A DNA stretch of 64,000 nucleotides from Prado023 sp963788325 (GTDB lineage Bacteria; Actinomycetota; Actinomycetes; S36-B12; CAIYMF01). The notes beneath the pieces are model-generated. The model had not been told where the DNA came from and did not search any database. It was given only the letters and a program-made list of their open reading frames with translations. The stretch spans positions 1-64,000 of the forward strand of contig CAWBGJ010000010.1 in NCBI GenBank assembly GCA_963788325.1. The letters run 5' to 3'. The stretch's first letter is position 1, and each line of letters opens with the position of its first letter. Positions 18,393 through 27,757 of this stretch are shown piece by piece. Made by a program: the position numbers and the translations under genes.

Positions 18393-20176
18393 GCCACGCC
18401 ACCTCGACCGCGCGCCCGGTCCGGCCATCCCGGATCGCCACCCACGACACCCTCGCGCCGTGGCTGATCGTGGCGGGCAGTGGGCTCGCCGCAGCAGCGA
18501 CGACCGCGGTCTGGATCGCGGGAAACACCGCCGAGTGGGTACACACCGGCGACTGGCCAGGCGTGGCCTGGTCCCTCACGCTGCTCCCCGCCCTCGCGGG
18601 GGCCAGCACCTGGCCGTGGCCGCACACCCCGCCCATCGAGGTCCAGATCGCCTCCGCCGTCGTCCTGGCCTGTGTGCTGGTTCCAGCCGGTCTCGCGGCA
18701 ACCACCGCCTGGTCGCGCACCCCGCGCTCGGACTCGATGTACCGGGCGCTCGGCCAGCCCACACACGTCGCCCACGTCCAACTGCCAGCCCAACGCGAGA
18801 CCGCGGCCCGACTCCGTCGAACCACCTTGGCCGGCACCAAGGCCGACGAGATCCGCCCCGCCGACGTCGGCCTCGCCCTCGGACAAGTCGACACCGGAGC
18901 CCGGCGCGGTCCAACGGTGTTCGCCGGCTGGGAGGACGTCGTCCTGGCCGTCATGGCGCCCCGCTCAGGCAAGACCACCAGCGTGGCCATCCCGGCGATC
19001 TGCTCCGCACCGGGCGCGGTCATCGCCACCAGCAACAAGCTCGACCTCCTCTACACCGCCGCCCAGCGCCGCACCGAGACCAGCCGTGAGCCCTGGATCT
19101 TCGACCCGCAAGCCGTCGCACGCGTCCCGCAGACCTGGTGGTGGAACCCCCTCGCCGGCATCACCACGGTCGAGGAGGCCGAACGGCTGGCCGGGCACTT
19201 CATCCGCTCCGTCGACGACGAGAAGAACTCGATCTGGCCGATGAGCGCCACCGAGCTGCTCTCCGCCCTGCTGCTGGCCGCGAACCTGACCGGCGCCGAC
19301 ATCACGCAGGTCTACAAGTGGCTGGCCGATGAGCACGACCCCGCCCCGGTCACCGCCCTCGCGAGCGGCGGTTTCGATGTCCTGGCCGGCTCCCTGAGGG
19401 GCCTCGGCCACGCCGCCCCGGAGACCCGCGCCAGCGTCTACTTCACGGCCCGATCCGGAGCCCGCTGCCTGCGCAACCCCGCCATCACCGCCTGGGTCAC
19501 CCCGCCACGCAGATCCATGCCCCGCCTCGACCCCGCCGGCTTCGTCACCGATCGCAACACCCTCTACCTGCTGAGCAAGGACTCCGGCGGATCGGCGGCT
19601 CCCCTCGTCGCCGCGCTCACCGATCGCGTGCTGCGCGCCGGCGAACGACTCGCCGAAGCCCGCGGCGGCCGGCTGGACCCGCCGCTCGTGGTCGTCCTCG
19701 ACGAGGCGGCCTCGGTCGCCCCCATCCACGACCTGCCCAAGCTCTACAGCCACTACGGGTCGCGCGGCATCCTGCCGGTCACGATCCTGCAGTCCCTCGC
19801 CCAGGGGGAGTCCGTCTGGGGCCGCACCGGTATCGAGCAACTCTGGGGGGCCGCCACCATCAAGCTGATCGGCGCCGGCATCGACGACGAGAAGGTCGCC
19901 TCGGACATCAGCAAGCTGGTCGGGGATCAGGACGTCGCCACCGTCTCCGTCACCTCCGGAAGGTCAGGCTCGCGCTCCACGAGCCTCACGACCCGACCCG
20001 TGATCACCGCGGCTCAGGTGCGCGCCCTACCGAAGGGCACCGCCCTCCTTCTCGCCACCGGAGCGCGCCCCGTTCTGCTCGGCCTGGACCCGTACTACCG
20101 CGGTCCCCATGCCAACGCCATCGAGGCCGAGGCCGCAGCCCTCGCCGACCGGATCGCCCAAGGAGCAGGCGCATGA
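18389..20176 (+). CDS. VirD4/TraG-type coupling protein
   Basis: 595 residues from ATG 18389. Three N-terminal hydrophobic segments (LAPWLIVAGSGLAAAAT; LTLLPALAGASTW; ASAVVLACVLVPAGLAA). Walker A near residue 190 (APRSGKTTSVAIPAIC), a TSNKLDLL segment after it, Walker B near residue 432 (LVVVLDEAASVAP), and ILQSLAQGESVWG as the glutamine-rich motif. These identify the coupling protein, which takes the relaxase-DNA complex to the channel. The frame is intact; the longer open frame upstream of 18389 is not coding. It overlaps the VirB4-like and DUF4913 genes. Confidence 0.9.
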   Translation: MSHATSTARPVRPSRIATHDTLAPWLIVAGSGLAAAATTAVWIAGNTAEWVHTGDWPGVAWSLTLLPALAGASTWPWPHTPPIEVQIASAVVLACVLVPAGLAATTAWSRTPRSDSMYRALGQPTHVAHVQLPAQRETAARLRRTTLAGTKADEIRPADVGLALGQVDTGARRGPTVFAGWEDVVLAVMAPRSGKTTSVAIPAICSAPGAVIATSNKLDLLYTAAQRRTETSREPWIFDPQAVARVPQTWWWNPLAGITTVEEAERLAGHFIRSVDDEKNSIWPMSATELLSALLLAANLTGADITQVYKWLADEHDPAPVTALASGGFDVLAGSLRGLGHAAPETRASVYFTARSGARCLRNPAITAWVTPPRRSMPRLDPAGFVTDRNTLYLLSKDSGGSAAPLVAALTDRVLRAGERLAEARGGRLDPPLVVVLDEAASVAPIHDLPKLYSHYGSRGILPVTILQSLAQGESVWGRTGIEQLWGAATIKLIGAGIDDEKVASDISKLVGDQDVATVSVTSGRSGSRSTSLTTRPVITAAQVRALPKGTALLLATGARPVLLGLDPYYRGPHANAIEAEAAALADRIAQGAGA

Positions 20177-20769
20177 CCGCCGAGCCCATCCCTGCCTCCC
20201 CGGAGCTCAGCCAGGTCCTTCGGGAACTGCAGTCCCTGCGCGAGGAGGTCGAGACCCTCGCCGCCGACCTGACCGGCTATGACGCCAACACTGCCCACCG
20301 CATCACCGAGATCGCCGACCGGCTCGCGATCGTGGAGCAGGTCGCGCCCGCGGTCCAGCCGGCCGCGAAGGCCCACGCCTACCGGTACCAGTCCCTGGGC
20401 GAATGGGTCGATGAGGTGTTCACGCGGCTCGCCTCGAAGCACCGGGCCAAGTGGTGCACGGACTGGGAGCACCACCTCGAGGCACGAACCCGACTTGAGG
20501 TGCTCTGGCACAGCTGGGAGTCCGCGATGGCGGCACCCGTCGGTGGGGCGCCGGATTGGGCCGCGCTCGACGAGTGGTTGCGGCTGCGACTGGATCACCA
20601 CGCCACGGTCCTGCTCGACGTCGACGGTCCCTTCGCGGGCTGCATCGCCCACGAGCGCTGCTCGCCCGCCCCCCGACTCGCCCAGCAGAGCCTCGAACCA
20701 TCCCGCGCATCCAGCCTCGCGCGACTCGATGCCTACCGGCGTCGTCACCCATCCGCGAGGGGGCGCTGA
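20173..20769 (+). CDS. DUF4913 protein
   Basis: 198 residues. An N-terminal coiled segment (SQVLRELQSLREEVETLAAD) precedes a conserved helical domain with KWCTDWEHHLEARTRLEVLW, the hallmark of DUF4913, a family confined mainly to actinobacterial conjugative elements and usually next to the coupling protein. The role is unknown; its location suggests an accessory factor of DNA transfer. ATG 20173 overlaps the traG-like stop. Confidence 0.75.
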   Translation: MTAEPIPASPELSQVLRELQSLREEVETLAADLTGYDANTAHRITEIADRLAIVEQVAPAVQPAAKAHAYRYQSLGEWVDEVFTRLASKHRAKWCTDWEHHLEARTRLEVLWHSWESAMAAPVGGAPDWAALDEWLRLRLDHHATVLLDVDGPFAGCIAHERCSPAPRLAQQSLEPSRASSLARLDAYRRRHPSARGR

Positions 20770-20770
20770 C

Positions 20771-20959
20771 ATGGAGCCCGGCCAGAACGGATTCGGCGAT
20801 CTCGCGTTTCGCGCTTACGATTTGCCCGGATTATCTGCTATGAGGCGCTTCGTGCGCCCGCACGGGGGATCAGCGGGGATGGACATCACAAGCCGGACGC
20901 CGGCCGGTGAGGCATCGTTCGCACCCTTGGGGCGGCGAGTGATCTGGGCGGGACGCTGA
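20771..20959 (+). CDS. Small hypothetical protein
   Basis: 62 residues from ATG 20771, one base after the previous stop and one base before the next start. Reads MEPGQNGFGDLAFRAYDLPG and is basic at the end. No membrane segment and no family recognised. Tight spacing on both sides favours a real gene, but it could be a remnant. Confidence 0.4.
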   Translation: MEPGQNGFGDLAFRAYDLPGLSAMRRFVRPHGGSAGMDITSRTPAGEASFAPLGRRVIWAGR

Positions 20960-20960
20960 C

Positions 20961-22436
20961 ATGACCGCCACCCCCAGCAAGGACCTGCCACCGATGCGCG
21001 AGATCGCCGCGACCATCAATGCGGCAGGCACCCTCCGCGTCTGGGGTCTCGGACCGGCCCCGACCGTCGAGCACCACCTCGCGATCGACGACGCGTACAA
21101 CGAGCTGGTCAACCTGCTTGCGAGGCTGGCCGCCGGGCCGCCGCCAGGCTTCGTGCTGGCGGCAGTCCGCACGCCGGAGGGTCCGTGGCACCTCGCGGTG
21201 GGACCGGACGCACGCACCATCCCGTGGGACGCCGCCGACTTCACCCTCGAGCTCCCCGAGCTCACCGATGACCTGCCTTCAGCGCCGCTCGAACAGCCTG
21301 CCGATCCAGCGACCGTGGCTATGCCCGAAACCCTGGAGGAGCTTCTGCCCCTCCTTCTCGATCGCCGTGAGGAGGTCCGGGCCGCGGCCAACGCCGAGCT
21401 CACCACGTGGGGCGACGACCCCACTCCCGTCGCCGACGCCGCACTGGACGCTGCGCTACTCGACGCTCTGGCCGGCAACGAACTCAACTGGGTGCGGACC
21501 GGTGTCGCAGCGAATCCCGGAACGGACTCGACCACGCTCGAGCGCCTCGCCCAGGACGATGACCCGGTTGTTCGTCAGGCTGTGGCGGCCAGGTTCGATC
21601 TCGACCCGGAGATCACCGAGTTCCTCGCCCGTGACCCCGAGCCCGTGGTCCGCGCCGAGCTCGGTCGAAACCCCGCAGCAGCCTTCCTGAGCGAGCCCCG
21701 CCCGGCGGCCGTCGCTGTGCTCGAGCCAGAGCCGGCGCCGGCTGCGAGCCAGACTGGTGACGGCGATGCCACGGACGGCGACCCCGAACTGCGCGACCCA
21801 GGACCAGCTTCCGGACCACGCCGCACGTGGCGGATCCTCGCCGCCACCGTCGCGCTGCTCCTCATGGCCGGCGTCGGTTACGCCGCGGTCAGCCAGGCTC
21901 GCGAGGGCCAGGTCGTCACCGCTGCACCCTCAGTGACTGTCCCTTGGAACGGCATGAGCCTGCCGACCGGACCGGATGGCCCTGAAGACCCGGCGGGATC
22001 CGTTGCCGAAGGATTCGCCCACACCGAACTGGGCGCGGCCATGGCCGCCGCCCATCTCAGCGTCCGGATCGATCCGTACGCCGGTCCGGCCTCCTTCGTC
22101 CCGACGATCACGGAGCAGACGTTCGGCGGCGACTCCACCGCGTTGCTGGACGCCACCCAGGACCGCTACGAAGCGGCCGCGGCTCGCGCGAACCTCAAGG
22201 ACGACGGCCCCATCCCTACTTCAACCGGCCAGATCGGCGGCTGGCGGATCGACCAGTGGAGCCCGGACTCACCCGCGACGGTCCACCTGCTCGTGACCGC
22301 CCCCGACGGCGACCTCCTCGACTACAAGGTCGACGTCGTCTGGGTCGACGGCGACTACCTGCTCATCGACCCCACACGTGCCGACCAGCTCGTCGTGACC
22401 CCCGATCCCGACCCCAGCACCTACCGGAGCTTCTGA
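20961..22436 (+). CDS. Repeat-domain protein fused to a VirB8-like external domain
   Basis: 491 residues. Residues 1-105 form an unknown domain (LRVWGLGPAPTVEHHLAIDD). Residues 115-245 carry repeated helices of leucine-rich-variant/HEAT type (DALAGNELNWVRTGVAANPG; LERLAQDDDPVVRQAVAARF; FLARDPEPVVRAELGRNP). One membrane helix follows near residue 295 (ILAATVALLLMAGVGYAAV). The last 180 residues are external and NTF2-like (HTELGAAMAAAHLSVRIDPY ... WRIDQWSPDS ... DYLLID), similar in plan to the protein at 13569-14354. A membrane protein of this plan could link a cytosolic partner to the channel. It overlaps the SAF gene by one base (TGATG). Confidence 0.55.
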   Translation: MTATPSKDLPPMREIAATINAAGTLRVWGLGPAPTVEHHLAIDDAYNELVNLLARLAAGPPPGFVLAAVRTPEGPWHLAVGPDARTIPWDAADFTLELPELTDDLPSAPLEQPADPATVAMPETLEELLPLLLDRREEVRAAANAELTTWGDDPTPVADAALDAALLDALAGNELNWVRTGVAANPGTDSTTLERLAQDDDPVVRQAVAARFDLDPEITEFLARDPEPVVRAELGRNPAAAFLSEPRPAAVAVLEPEPAPAASQTGDGDATDGDPELRDPGPASGPRRTWRILAATVALLLMAGVGYAAVSQAREGQVVTAAPSVTVPWNGMSLPTGPDGPEDPAGSVAEGFAHTELGAAMAAAHLSVRIDPYAGPASFVPTITEQTFGGDSTALLDATQDRYEAAAARANLKDDGPIPTSTGQIGGWRIDQWSPDSPATVHLLVTAPDGDLLDYKVDVVWVDGDYLLIDPTRADQLVVTPDPDPSTYRSF

Positions 22437-23104
22437 TGACAATGCTTCACGACCGCGCTCCGGCGACACTGGATGCGTCCGGGCCCGCCGCCCCTCGGCA
22501 GGCCCGGACGATCCGGCCCGCGGTCAACGCCAAGCTCGTCGCCGCTGCGATCGGGATCATCGCGCTCTGCACTGCCGGAGCCGCCGCGCTGTTCGGCATC
22601 GTGTCGGGCACCAGCCCGGTCGTGGTGGCCGCCGCATCCGTCGCCAAGGGCCAGATCATCGGCGAGAGGGACCTGACCACAGCCGCCGTTGCCGTGGATC
22701 CGTCCGTCGCGGTCGTCCCTGCCGGCGACCTGACCGCGCTGATCGGACAGCGGGCCGCCGTCGACCTGCCGGTCGGATCGTTGCTGACGCCCGAATCCAT
22801 CACCTCCGATCCGGTCCCCGGCGCTGGCCGCGCGCTGGTCGGCATCTCGGTCACCTCCGCCCAGGCGCCATTGGCCGACCTCGCTCCCGGGACCCCGGTA
22901 CGCCTGGTCCACGTGCTGGACGAGGCCACCGAGCCCGGCACCGCCGCACCCGCCCCTGTCCCGGCAGTCGTCGTCTCGAGCGGCACCGCACCTGACGGCG
23001 CCCGGGTCATCGACGTGACCGTCACTTCCGTGGCCGCTTCGACGGTCAGCGCGTGGGCGGCCGCCGGCGAGGTGGCCATCGTCGTGGACACGGTGGCCCG
23101 CTGA
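22436..23104 (+). CDS. SAF-domain protein, CpaB/RcpC-like
   Basis: 222 residues from ATG 22436. One N-terminal membrane helix (AAIGIIALCTAGAAALFGIV), then a SAF domain (VVVAAASVAKGQIIGERDLT; AVDLPVGSLLTPESI). In Tad pilus clusters this type (CpaB/RcpC) sits outside the membrane and helps the pilus cross the envelope. Gene order directly before CpaE and TadA fits. The start overlaps the previous stop and its own stop overlaps the next start (both TGATG). Confidence 0.7.
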   Translation: MTMLHDRAPATLDASGPAAPRQARTIRPAVNAKLVAAAIGIIALCTAGAAALFGIVSGTSPVVVAAASVAKGQIIGERDLTTAAVAVDPSVAVVPAGDLTALIGQRAAVDLPVGSLLTPESITSDPVPGAGRALVGISVTSAQAPLADLAPGTPVRLVHVLDEATEPGTAAPAPVPAVVVSSGTAPDGARVIDVTVTSVAASTVSAWAAAGEVAIVVDTVAR

Positions 23105-23856
23105 TGCTCGTCACCCTGACCTCAGCCCGCACGGGCACCGGCGTGACGACCGCTGCCATCGGGTTGGCGGCTGCCTGGCCGGCGCCCGTCCTCCTCGTCG
23201 AGGCCGATCCCAGCGGCTACTCGTCGATCCTCGCGGGAGCGTTCGCGGGCTCCGTGCCCGTCGGCACTGGGGTGCTGGACGCTGCGATGTCGGCCCGCGC
23301 CGGGCGCCTGCCAGCGGACCTGCCGGGGATGCTGGTCGAGCTCCCGGGCACGAACGCCCGGGTGCTGCCCGGCCTGTCCTCGGTGGCGCAGCGCAAGTCG
23401 CTGACGACGCCGGTCTGGGCGGACCTCGGAGCCGCCTTGCGGTCCTGGGCCGACGAGTCCGGAATCGATGTGCTCATCGACTGCGGAGCGCTTACTGACG
23501 CCGCGCATCCTGCCGGACTGCATCCCCTCGCGGACGCCGTCGTGCTCGTCACGCGTCCGGATCTGGTCGGTGTCTCGTCCACCCGCAACTGGGTCGACGA
23601 ACTAGCGGACGCCCTTCCCGACCCGGCCCGCCTGCACCTGATGGTCACCGGCAGCCACCCGGCGTACCCCGCGAGCACCGTGGCCGACTACCTGCACCTG
23701 CCGCTGCTGGCCGACCTGGGTGACGACCCCACGACGGCGGCTCACTACTCCCACGGGACGCCACTCCCCCGCCGCCACCGCGGACTCCTGACCCGTTCGC
23801 TGCCGGCTGCCGCCTCTGCCCTCCAGGCCCTCGCGCCGGAGGTAGTCCATGTCTGA
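23104..23856 (+). CDS. CpaE/TadZ-like ATPase-fold protein with atypical P-loop
   Basis: 250 residues. ParA/MinD fold: LVTLTSARTGTGVTTAAIGL at the N-terminus, VLLVEADPSGYSS as the A-prime motif, and VLIDCGALTDAAHP as Walker B region. The P-loop lacks the usual GKTT lysine (GVTT instead), as in many TadZ/CpaE proteins that place the pilus machinery at a cell site and hydrolyse ATP poorly. It lies between the SAF and TadA genes, as in Tad operons. The frame is intact. Confidence 0.7.
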   Translation: MLVTLTSARTGTGVTTAAIGLAAAWPAPVLLVEADPSGYSSILAGAFAGSVPVGTGVLDAAMSARAGRLPADLPGMLVELPGTNARVLPGLSSVAQRKSLTTPVWADLGAALRSWADESGIDVLIDCGALTDAAHPAGLHPLADAVVLVTRPDLVGVSSTRNWVDELADALPDPARLHLMVTGSHPAYPASTVADYLHLPLLADLGDDPTTAAHYSHGTPLPRRHRGLLTRSLPAAASALQALAPEVVHV

Positions 23857-25237
23857 GGCCTTCGACCTCCCCGGGCTGCCCGACCCCCGACCGAATCGTC
23901 GAACGTCCGGAGCTGCGCAGCGACGCCCGTGGCCGGTCCCGCTCGCACCGGTCACCGACCCGGGTCCACCGGACTGAACGCCGAGGCCCAGCGAGTCGAT
24001 CCCGCGCCATCGCCCTCGTCGTCGACCTCCACCGACTGGGCGCTCGTCCGCACCCTGCGCGCAGCAGCAGCGGCTCAGATCACCGAGATGCTCGCCGACG
24101 ACCCCACCGTCATCGTCTCCGAGGTTGGCGATCGAGTGGTGGCGGGTGTCGTCGCCGACCACGTACGAACGGCAGCCGCCGCGGGTACCCCACCGCCGTC
24201 CGCCGCCGAGCAGGCGTCGCTCGCCAGCGCAGTCGGCAACGCCCTGTTCGGGCTCGGACGCCTTCAGCCACTCGTCGACGACCCGCGCGTCGAGAACGTC
24301 GAGATCAACGGCGCGGACAACGTGCTGCTTGTCCTCTCGGACGGATCGCTCGAGCAGGGGCCGCCGGTCGCCGACTCAGACGCTGAACTCCTGGAACAGC
24401 TGACGTTCCTCGCGGCCCGCACCGAGGGCGCCGCCCGTATGTTCTCGCCAGCCCACCCGCGGCTGCACCTGACCCTCGGCGACACCGCGCGTCTCGCGGC
24501 CACTGCGTACGTCACGCCACGGCCCACCGCCGTTATCCGCGTGCACCGGCTCACCGAGGTCACGCTGTCCGACCTCGTGGCCCGCGACATGCTCGACCCG
24601 ATACTCGCGGCGTTCCTCGCTGCCGCGGTCCGGGCCGGCAAGTCGATCGTCGTGTCTGGCCCGCAGGGATCCGGCAAGACAACGCTGGTGCGCGCCCTTG
24701 CCGCCGAGCTGGACCCGTGGGAACGGGTCGGGACGCTGGAGACCGAGCGCGAGCTCCACCTGCACGCGCTGCCGGAGCGGCACCGCAGGGTCGTGTCCTG
24801 GGAGGCACGAGTCGGCTCGGGTGAACGGGGTGCCTGACGGTCGCCCGGCCGGCGAGATCACCCTCGACGAGCTCGTCGCCGACAGCCTTCGCTACAACCT
24901 GTCGCGCCTGATCGTCGGCGAGGTCCGTGGTCCCGAGGTCCTGGCCATGTTCAAGGCGATGCAGACCGGCGCCGGGTCGATGTCGACGACCCACGCGCAC
25001 TCCGCACGCGCAGCCATCGAGCGGTTGGTCACCTGCGCGATGGAGGCCGGCCCGCACGTCACCGACGCTTTCGCCTATCGGCAGGTCGCCAGCCACATCA
25101 ACCTGATCGTCCAGACGACGATGCGCACCCTGGGCGGGCACGACCAGCCCACCCGCACCCGCTTCATCACTGAGGTGATCGCCGTCGAGCCCGGCGAGGA
25201 CGGCCGACCCGCCACCACGTCGCTGTGGGCGTACTGA
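23849..25237 (+). CDS. tadA: TadA/CpaF secretion ATPase (frameshifted)
   Basis: Composite. Walker A is SGPQGSGKTTLVRALA near 24660, the Walker B region is RLIVGEVRGPEVL near 24910, and THAHSARAAIERL is the histidine-box segment; these define the VirB11/TadA family. It drives assembly of the Flp pilus. The frame breaks at 24827-24830: removing one G from GGGG joins GSGERVPDGRPAGEITL. The N-terminus is uncertain: ATG 23849 starts a frame (SEAFDLPGLPDPRPNRRT) that stops at 23976, and the ATPase frame has its own GTG at 23929. A second missing base near 23960 would join them. Overlaps the CpaE gene by eight bases. Confidence 0.8.
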
Positions 25238-25337
25238 TCCGGCGACCGGACGCGCGCGTCCCCGGCACGCTGCCAGCGGTGTGGGTCGCTGAACTCGGCC
25301 AGTTCGGGTTCACTCCCGGACGCCCCGGAGGCCACCG

Positions 25338-26193
25338 ATGACCGCCCTGGTGATGGCCACAGGCTTCGGGATCGGCGTGCGGGCTCGTCCTGCTCGGGTA
25401 CGCGACGCTCGTGGCGCCGCGCCGCCCAGCCACTTCCCAAGCAGTCACCCCTCGCCGCACGGACAGGCGCATCTCCCCGACCCACGCCCGCCGCCTCGGT
25501 ATCGGAGTCGCTATGGGCCTCCTCGGCCTGCTGGTCACCGGCTGGCCGGTTGCCCTGCTCGTCGGTCCGCTGGCCGCGCTGGGCCTGCCAGCCCTGCTGG
25601 CACCGCCTCCGCATGCTGCCCAGATCCCGCGGCTGGAGGCCCTTCAGGAGTGGACCCGGGGCTTGGCCGGCGTCCTCACCGTCGGGATCGGCCTGGAGCA
25701 GGCCATCATCGCCACCGCCCGCTCGGCGCCCGCGGCCATCCGGCCCCAGGTCTCCGCCCTCGCCGGCCGACTGGCCGCACGAACCCCCACCGATGTGGCG
25801 CTGCGCGCATTCGCCGACGAGCTGGCCGATCCGACCGGCGACCTGATCGTCACCGCCCTGCTCCTCGGCGCCTCCCGCCGTGGCCAGGGGATGGCCGGGG
25901 TCCTGGAGAACCTCGCTGCCTCGGTGGCCGACGAGGTCCGGATCCGCCGGGCCGTCGAGGCCGACCAGTCCAAGGTGCGCACCGCCGCCAAGCTGATCAC
26001 GGCCGTGACGATGCTCATGATGGGTGGCCTGTTCATCGCGGGCACCTACACCCGCCCGTACGGCAGCCCGCTGGGCCAGGTGGTCCTGATCCTGCTCATC
26101 GCCGGGTATGCCGGAGCCTTGGCGTGGATGCGCCGGATCGCCAACGGGACCCCACCTGTGCGGCTGATCGATCCGACAGGGGCACCGGCATGA
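25338..26193 (+). CDS. tadB: TadB pilus platform protein (one frameshift)
   Basis: ATG 25338. The first 15 residues lie in one frame (TALVMATGFGIGV); the rest, from about 25385, is one frame further (GLVLLGYATLVAPRRPATSQ). GspF/TadB features: two hydrophobic segments, the central LEALQEWTRGLAGVLTVGIG, and ALLLGASRRGQGMAGVLENL, then a C-terminal membrane pair (VTMLMMGGLFIAGTY; VVLILLIAGYAGALAW). It forms the inner-membrane platform with TadC. One base too many near 25380 explains the break. A hundred bases separate it from tadA. Confidence 0.75.
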
Positions 26194-27080
26194 CCGGCCT
26201 CCAGATGGCGATGCTGCTCGGCGCGGGCCTCGGGGTCGGGCTGGTGCTGCTGCTCACCGCACGAACCGCGACCAGCCCCGACCTCGGGGCGGCCATGGCC
26301 AACCTGACTGCCCCTGCCGGCCCTAGCGCTGCTGGAGCTGACGACCTCACCAGTCGCGTCGGGCGTTGGGCGCGCGCCACGGTCCCCGGGATCGCCCGCG
26401 GTCGGGCACGACAAGCCGACCTTGATCTGCTCGGCATCGATCCCGCTCGGCACACCGGAGACAAGGTGATCGGCGCGCTCGTCGGGTTCTTCGCCCCCAC
26501 GCTCATCACCGCCGCTTTCGCCCTCGTCGGAGTCCAACTCCCGGTGGCCATTCCTCTGATTGTGGGCGTCGGCTTCGGGGCGGTGCTGCTGGTCTCCGCC
26601 GACCAGGGCGTCGCCACCCGCGCCGCCGCGGCCCGAATACAGGTCCGCCGAGCCCTGAGTTCCTACGCCGATCTCATCGCGCTGGAGCGGAACGCTGGCG
26701 CCGGCGCCAGTGAGGCAATGGAGTCCGCTGCCGCGGCCGCACCCAACTGGGTCTTCCACCGGCTGCACTCGACCCTCGTTCAGGCGCGTCTTGCGGGACA
26801 GGCACCGTGGGATGCCCTGTCCCAACTGGCCGCCCGGATCGACACCCCCGAGCTGGCCGACCTCGCGGGCGTGATGCGACTGGCCGGCGAGGAGTCCACA
26901 GCGGTGTCGACCACGCTGAAGGCTCGCGCGGCCAGCCTCCGCAACGCCCTGGCCGAGGATGCGCACGCCCAGGCCAACTCCGCGATGCAGAAGATGATGC
27001 TGCCACTGGCGGCGATGGCCCTGATCTACCTGATCCTGCTCGCCCTGCCCGGCGTGCTCACCGTCCTGGGGACCCTGTGA
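26190..27080 (+). CDS. tadC: TadC pilus platform protein
   Basis: 296 residues from ATG 26190, overlapping the tadB stop (ATGA). GspF-like: N-terminal helix (MAMLLGAGLGVGLVLLLTA), central pair (VIGALVGFFAPTLITAAFAL), a helical cytosolic domain with ALSSYADLIALERNAGAGAS and LAGVMRLAGEESTAVSTTLK, and a final helix (ALIYLILLALPGVLTVLG). Partner of TadB. The frame is intact. Confidence 0.8.
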   Translation: MTGLQMAMLLGAGLGVGLVLLLTARTATSPDLGAAMANLTAPAGPSAAGADDLTSRVGRWARATVPGIARGRARQADLDLLGIDPARHTGDKVIGALVGFFAPTLITAAFALVGVQLPVAIPLIVGVGFGAVLLVSADQGVATRAAAARIQVRRALSSYADLIALERNAGAGASEAMESAAAAAPNWVFHRLHSTLVQARLAGQAPWDALSQLAARIDTPELADLAGVMRLAGEESTAVSTTLKARAASLRNALAEDAHAQANSAMQKMMLPLAAMALIYLILLALPGVLTVLGTL

Positions 27081-27139
27081 CCCCCGCCCCCACCCCGACC
27101 GGCAACCGCCGGCGTGACCACCTGATGGAAGGAACACCC

Positions 27140-27334
27140 ATGCTCGCGCTCTACACCACCCTCGTGGTGCTCGTCACCGACGTGCGCGCGAAGGCAACCG
27201 ATCGGCGGTCCGACGAGGACGGTTTCACCACCGTTGAGTGGGTCGTGATCGGCTCCATCGCCTTCGCCATGGCCATCGCGATCGGCGCTGGCCTCACCGC
27301 CGTGGCCAACAACTACATGGGCAAGATCAACTGA
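27140..27334 (+). CDS. flp: Flp-type pilin
   Basis: 64 residues. ATG 27140 has GGAAGGA five bases upstream and is preferred over ATG 27125. The core EDGFTTVEWVVIGSIAFAMA is the type IVb/Flp pilin signature: a charged leader, a glycine before the processing site, and a glutamate five residues into the mature hydrophobic helix. The mature pilin is tiny, as is usual for Flp. A prepilin peptidase is not seen in the window, so processing would depend on an enzyme encoded elsewhere. Confidence 0.8.
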   Translation: MLALYTTLVVLVTDVRAKATDRRSDEDGFTTVEWVVIGSIAFAMAIAIGAGLTAVANNYMGKIN

Positions 27335-27336
27335 TC

Positions 27337-27747
27337 ATGCGCACCGCCGCTGTCGCCCGCACCCGAGTCCGCAACCGCGTGCGTGGGCAGGTCGGCAGCG
27401 CCACGCTCGAGCTGACCGTGATCTTCCCGGCCGTGCTGCTGCTGATCTTCGGGATCGTGCAGGCCGCGGTCTGGTACCACGGCAGGACGCTGGCGATGCT
27501 CGCCGCCCAAGACGGGTTGCGGGTCGTCCAGGCCCTCGACGGCACCGCCGAGGCTGGACGTAGCCAGACCAGCGCAGCACTGGCAGACAATGGGGCCACG
27601 GGGTTCCTCACGGACCCACGGGTCACCGCGACCCGGACCCCGACGAGCGCCACGGTGACAGTCACCGCCCGCGCGTTGGCCCTGCTCCCCGGGGTCTCCT
27701 TGCCCGTCAGCCAACGAGCCACCGGACCCGTCGAACGCATCCCCTAA
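27337..27747 (+). CDS. TadE-like minor pilin
   Basis: 136 residues from ATG 27337, three bases after the Flp stop. A basic leader ends in GSATLELTVIFPAVLLLIFG, the TadE motif with a conserved glutamate, followed by one helix (GIVQAAVWYHGRTLAMLAAQ) and an external domain. Acts as a pseudopilin in Tad systems. Intact. Confidence 0.75.
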   Translation: MRTAAVARTRVRNRVRGQVGSATLELTVIFPAVLLLIFGIVQAAVWYHGRTLAMLAAQDGLRVVQALDGTAEAGRSQTSAALADNGATGFLTDPRVTATRTPTSATVTVTARALALLPGVSLPVSQRATGPVERIP

Positions 27748-27757
27748 GGACCAGAGA

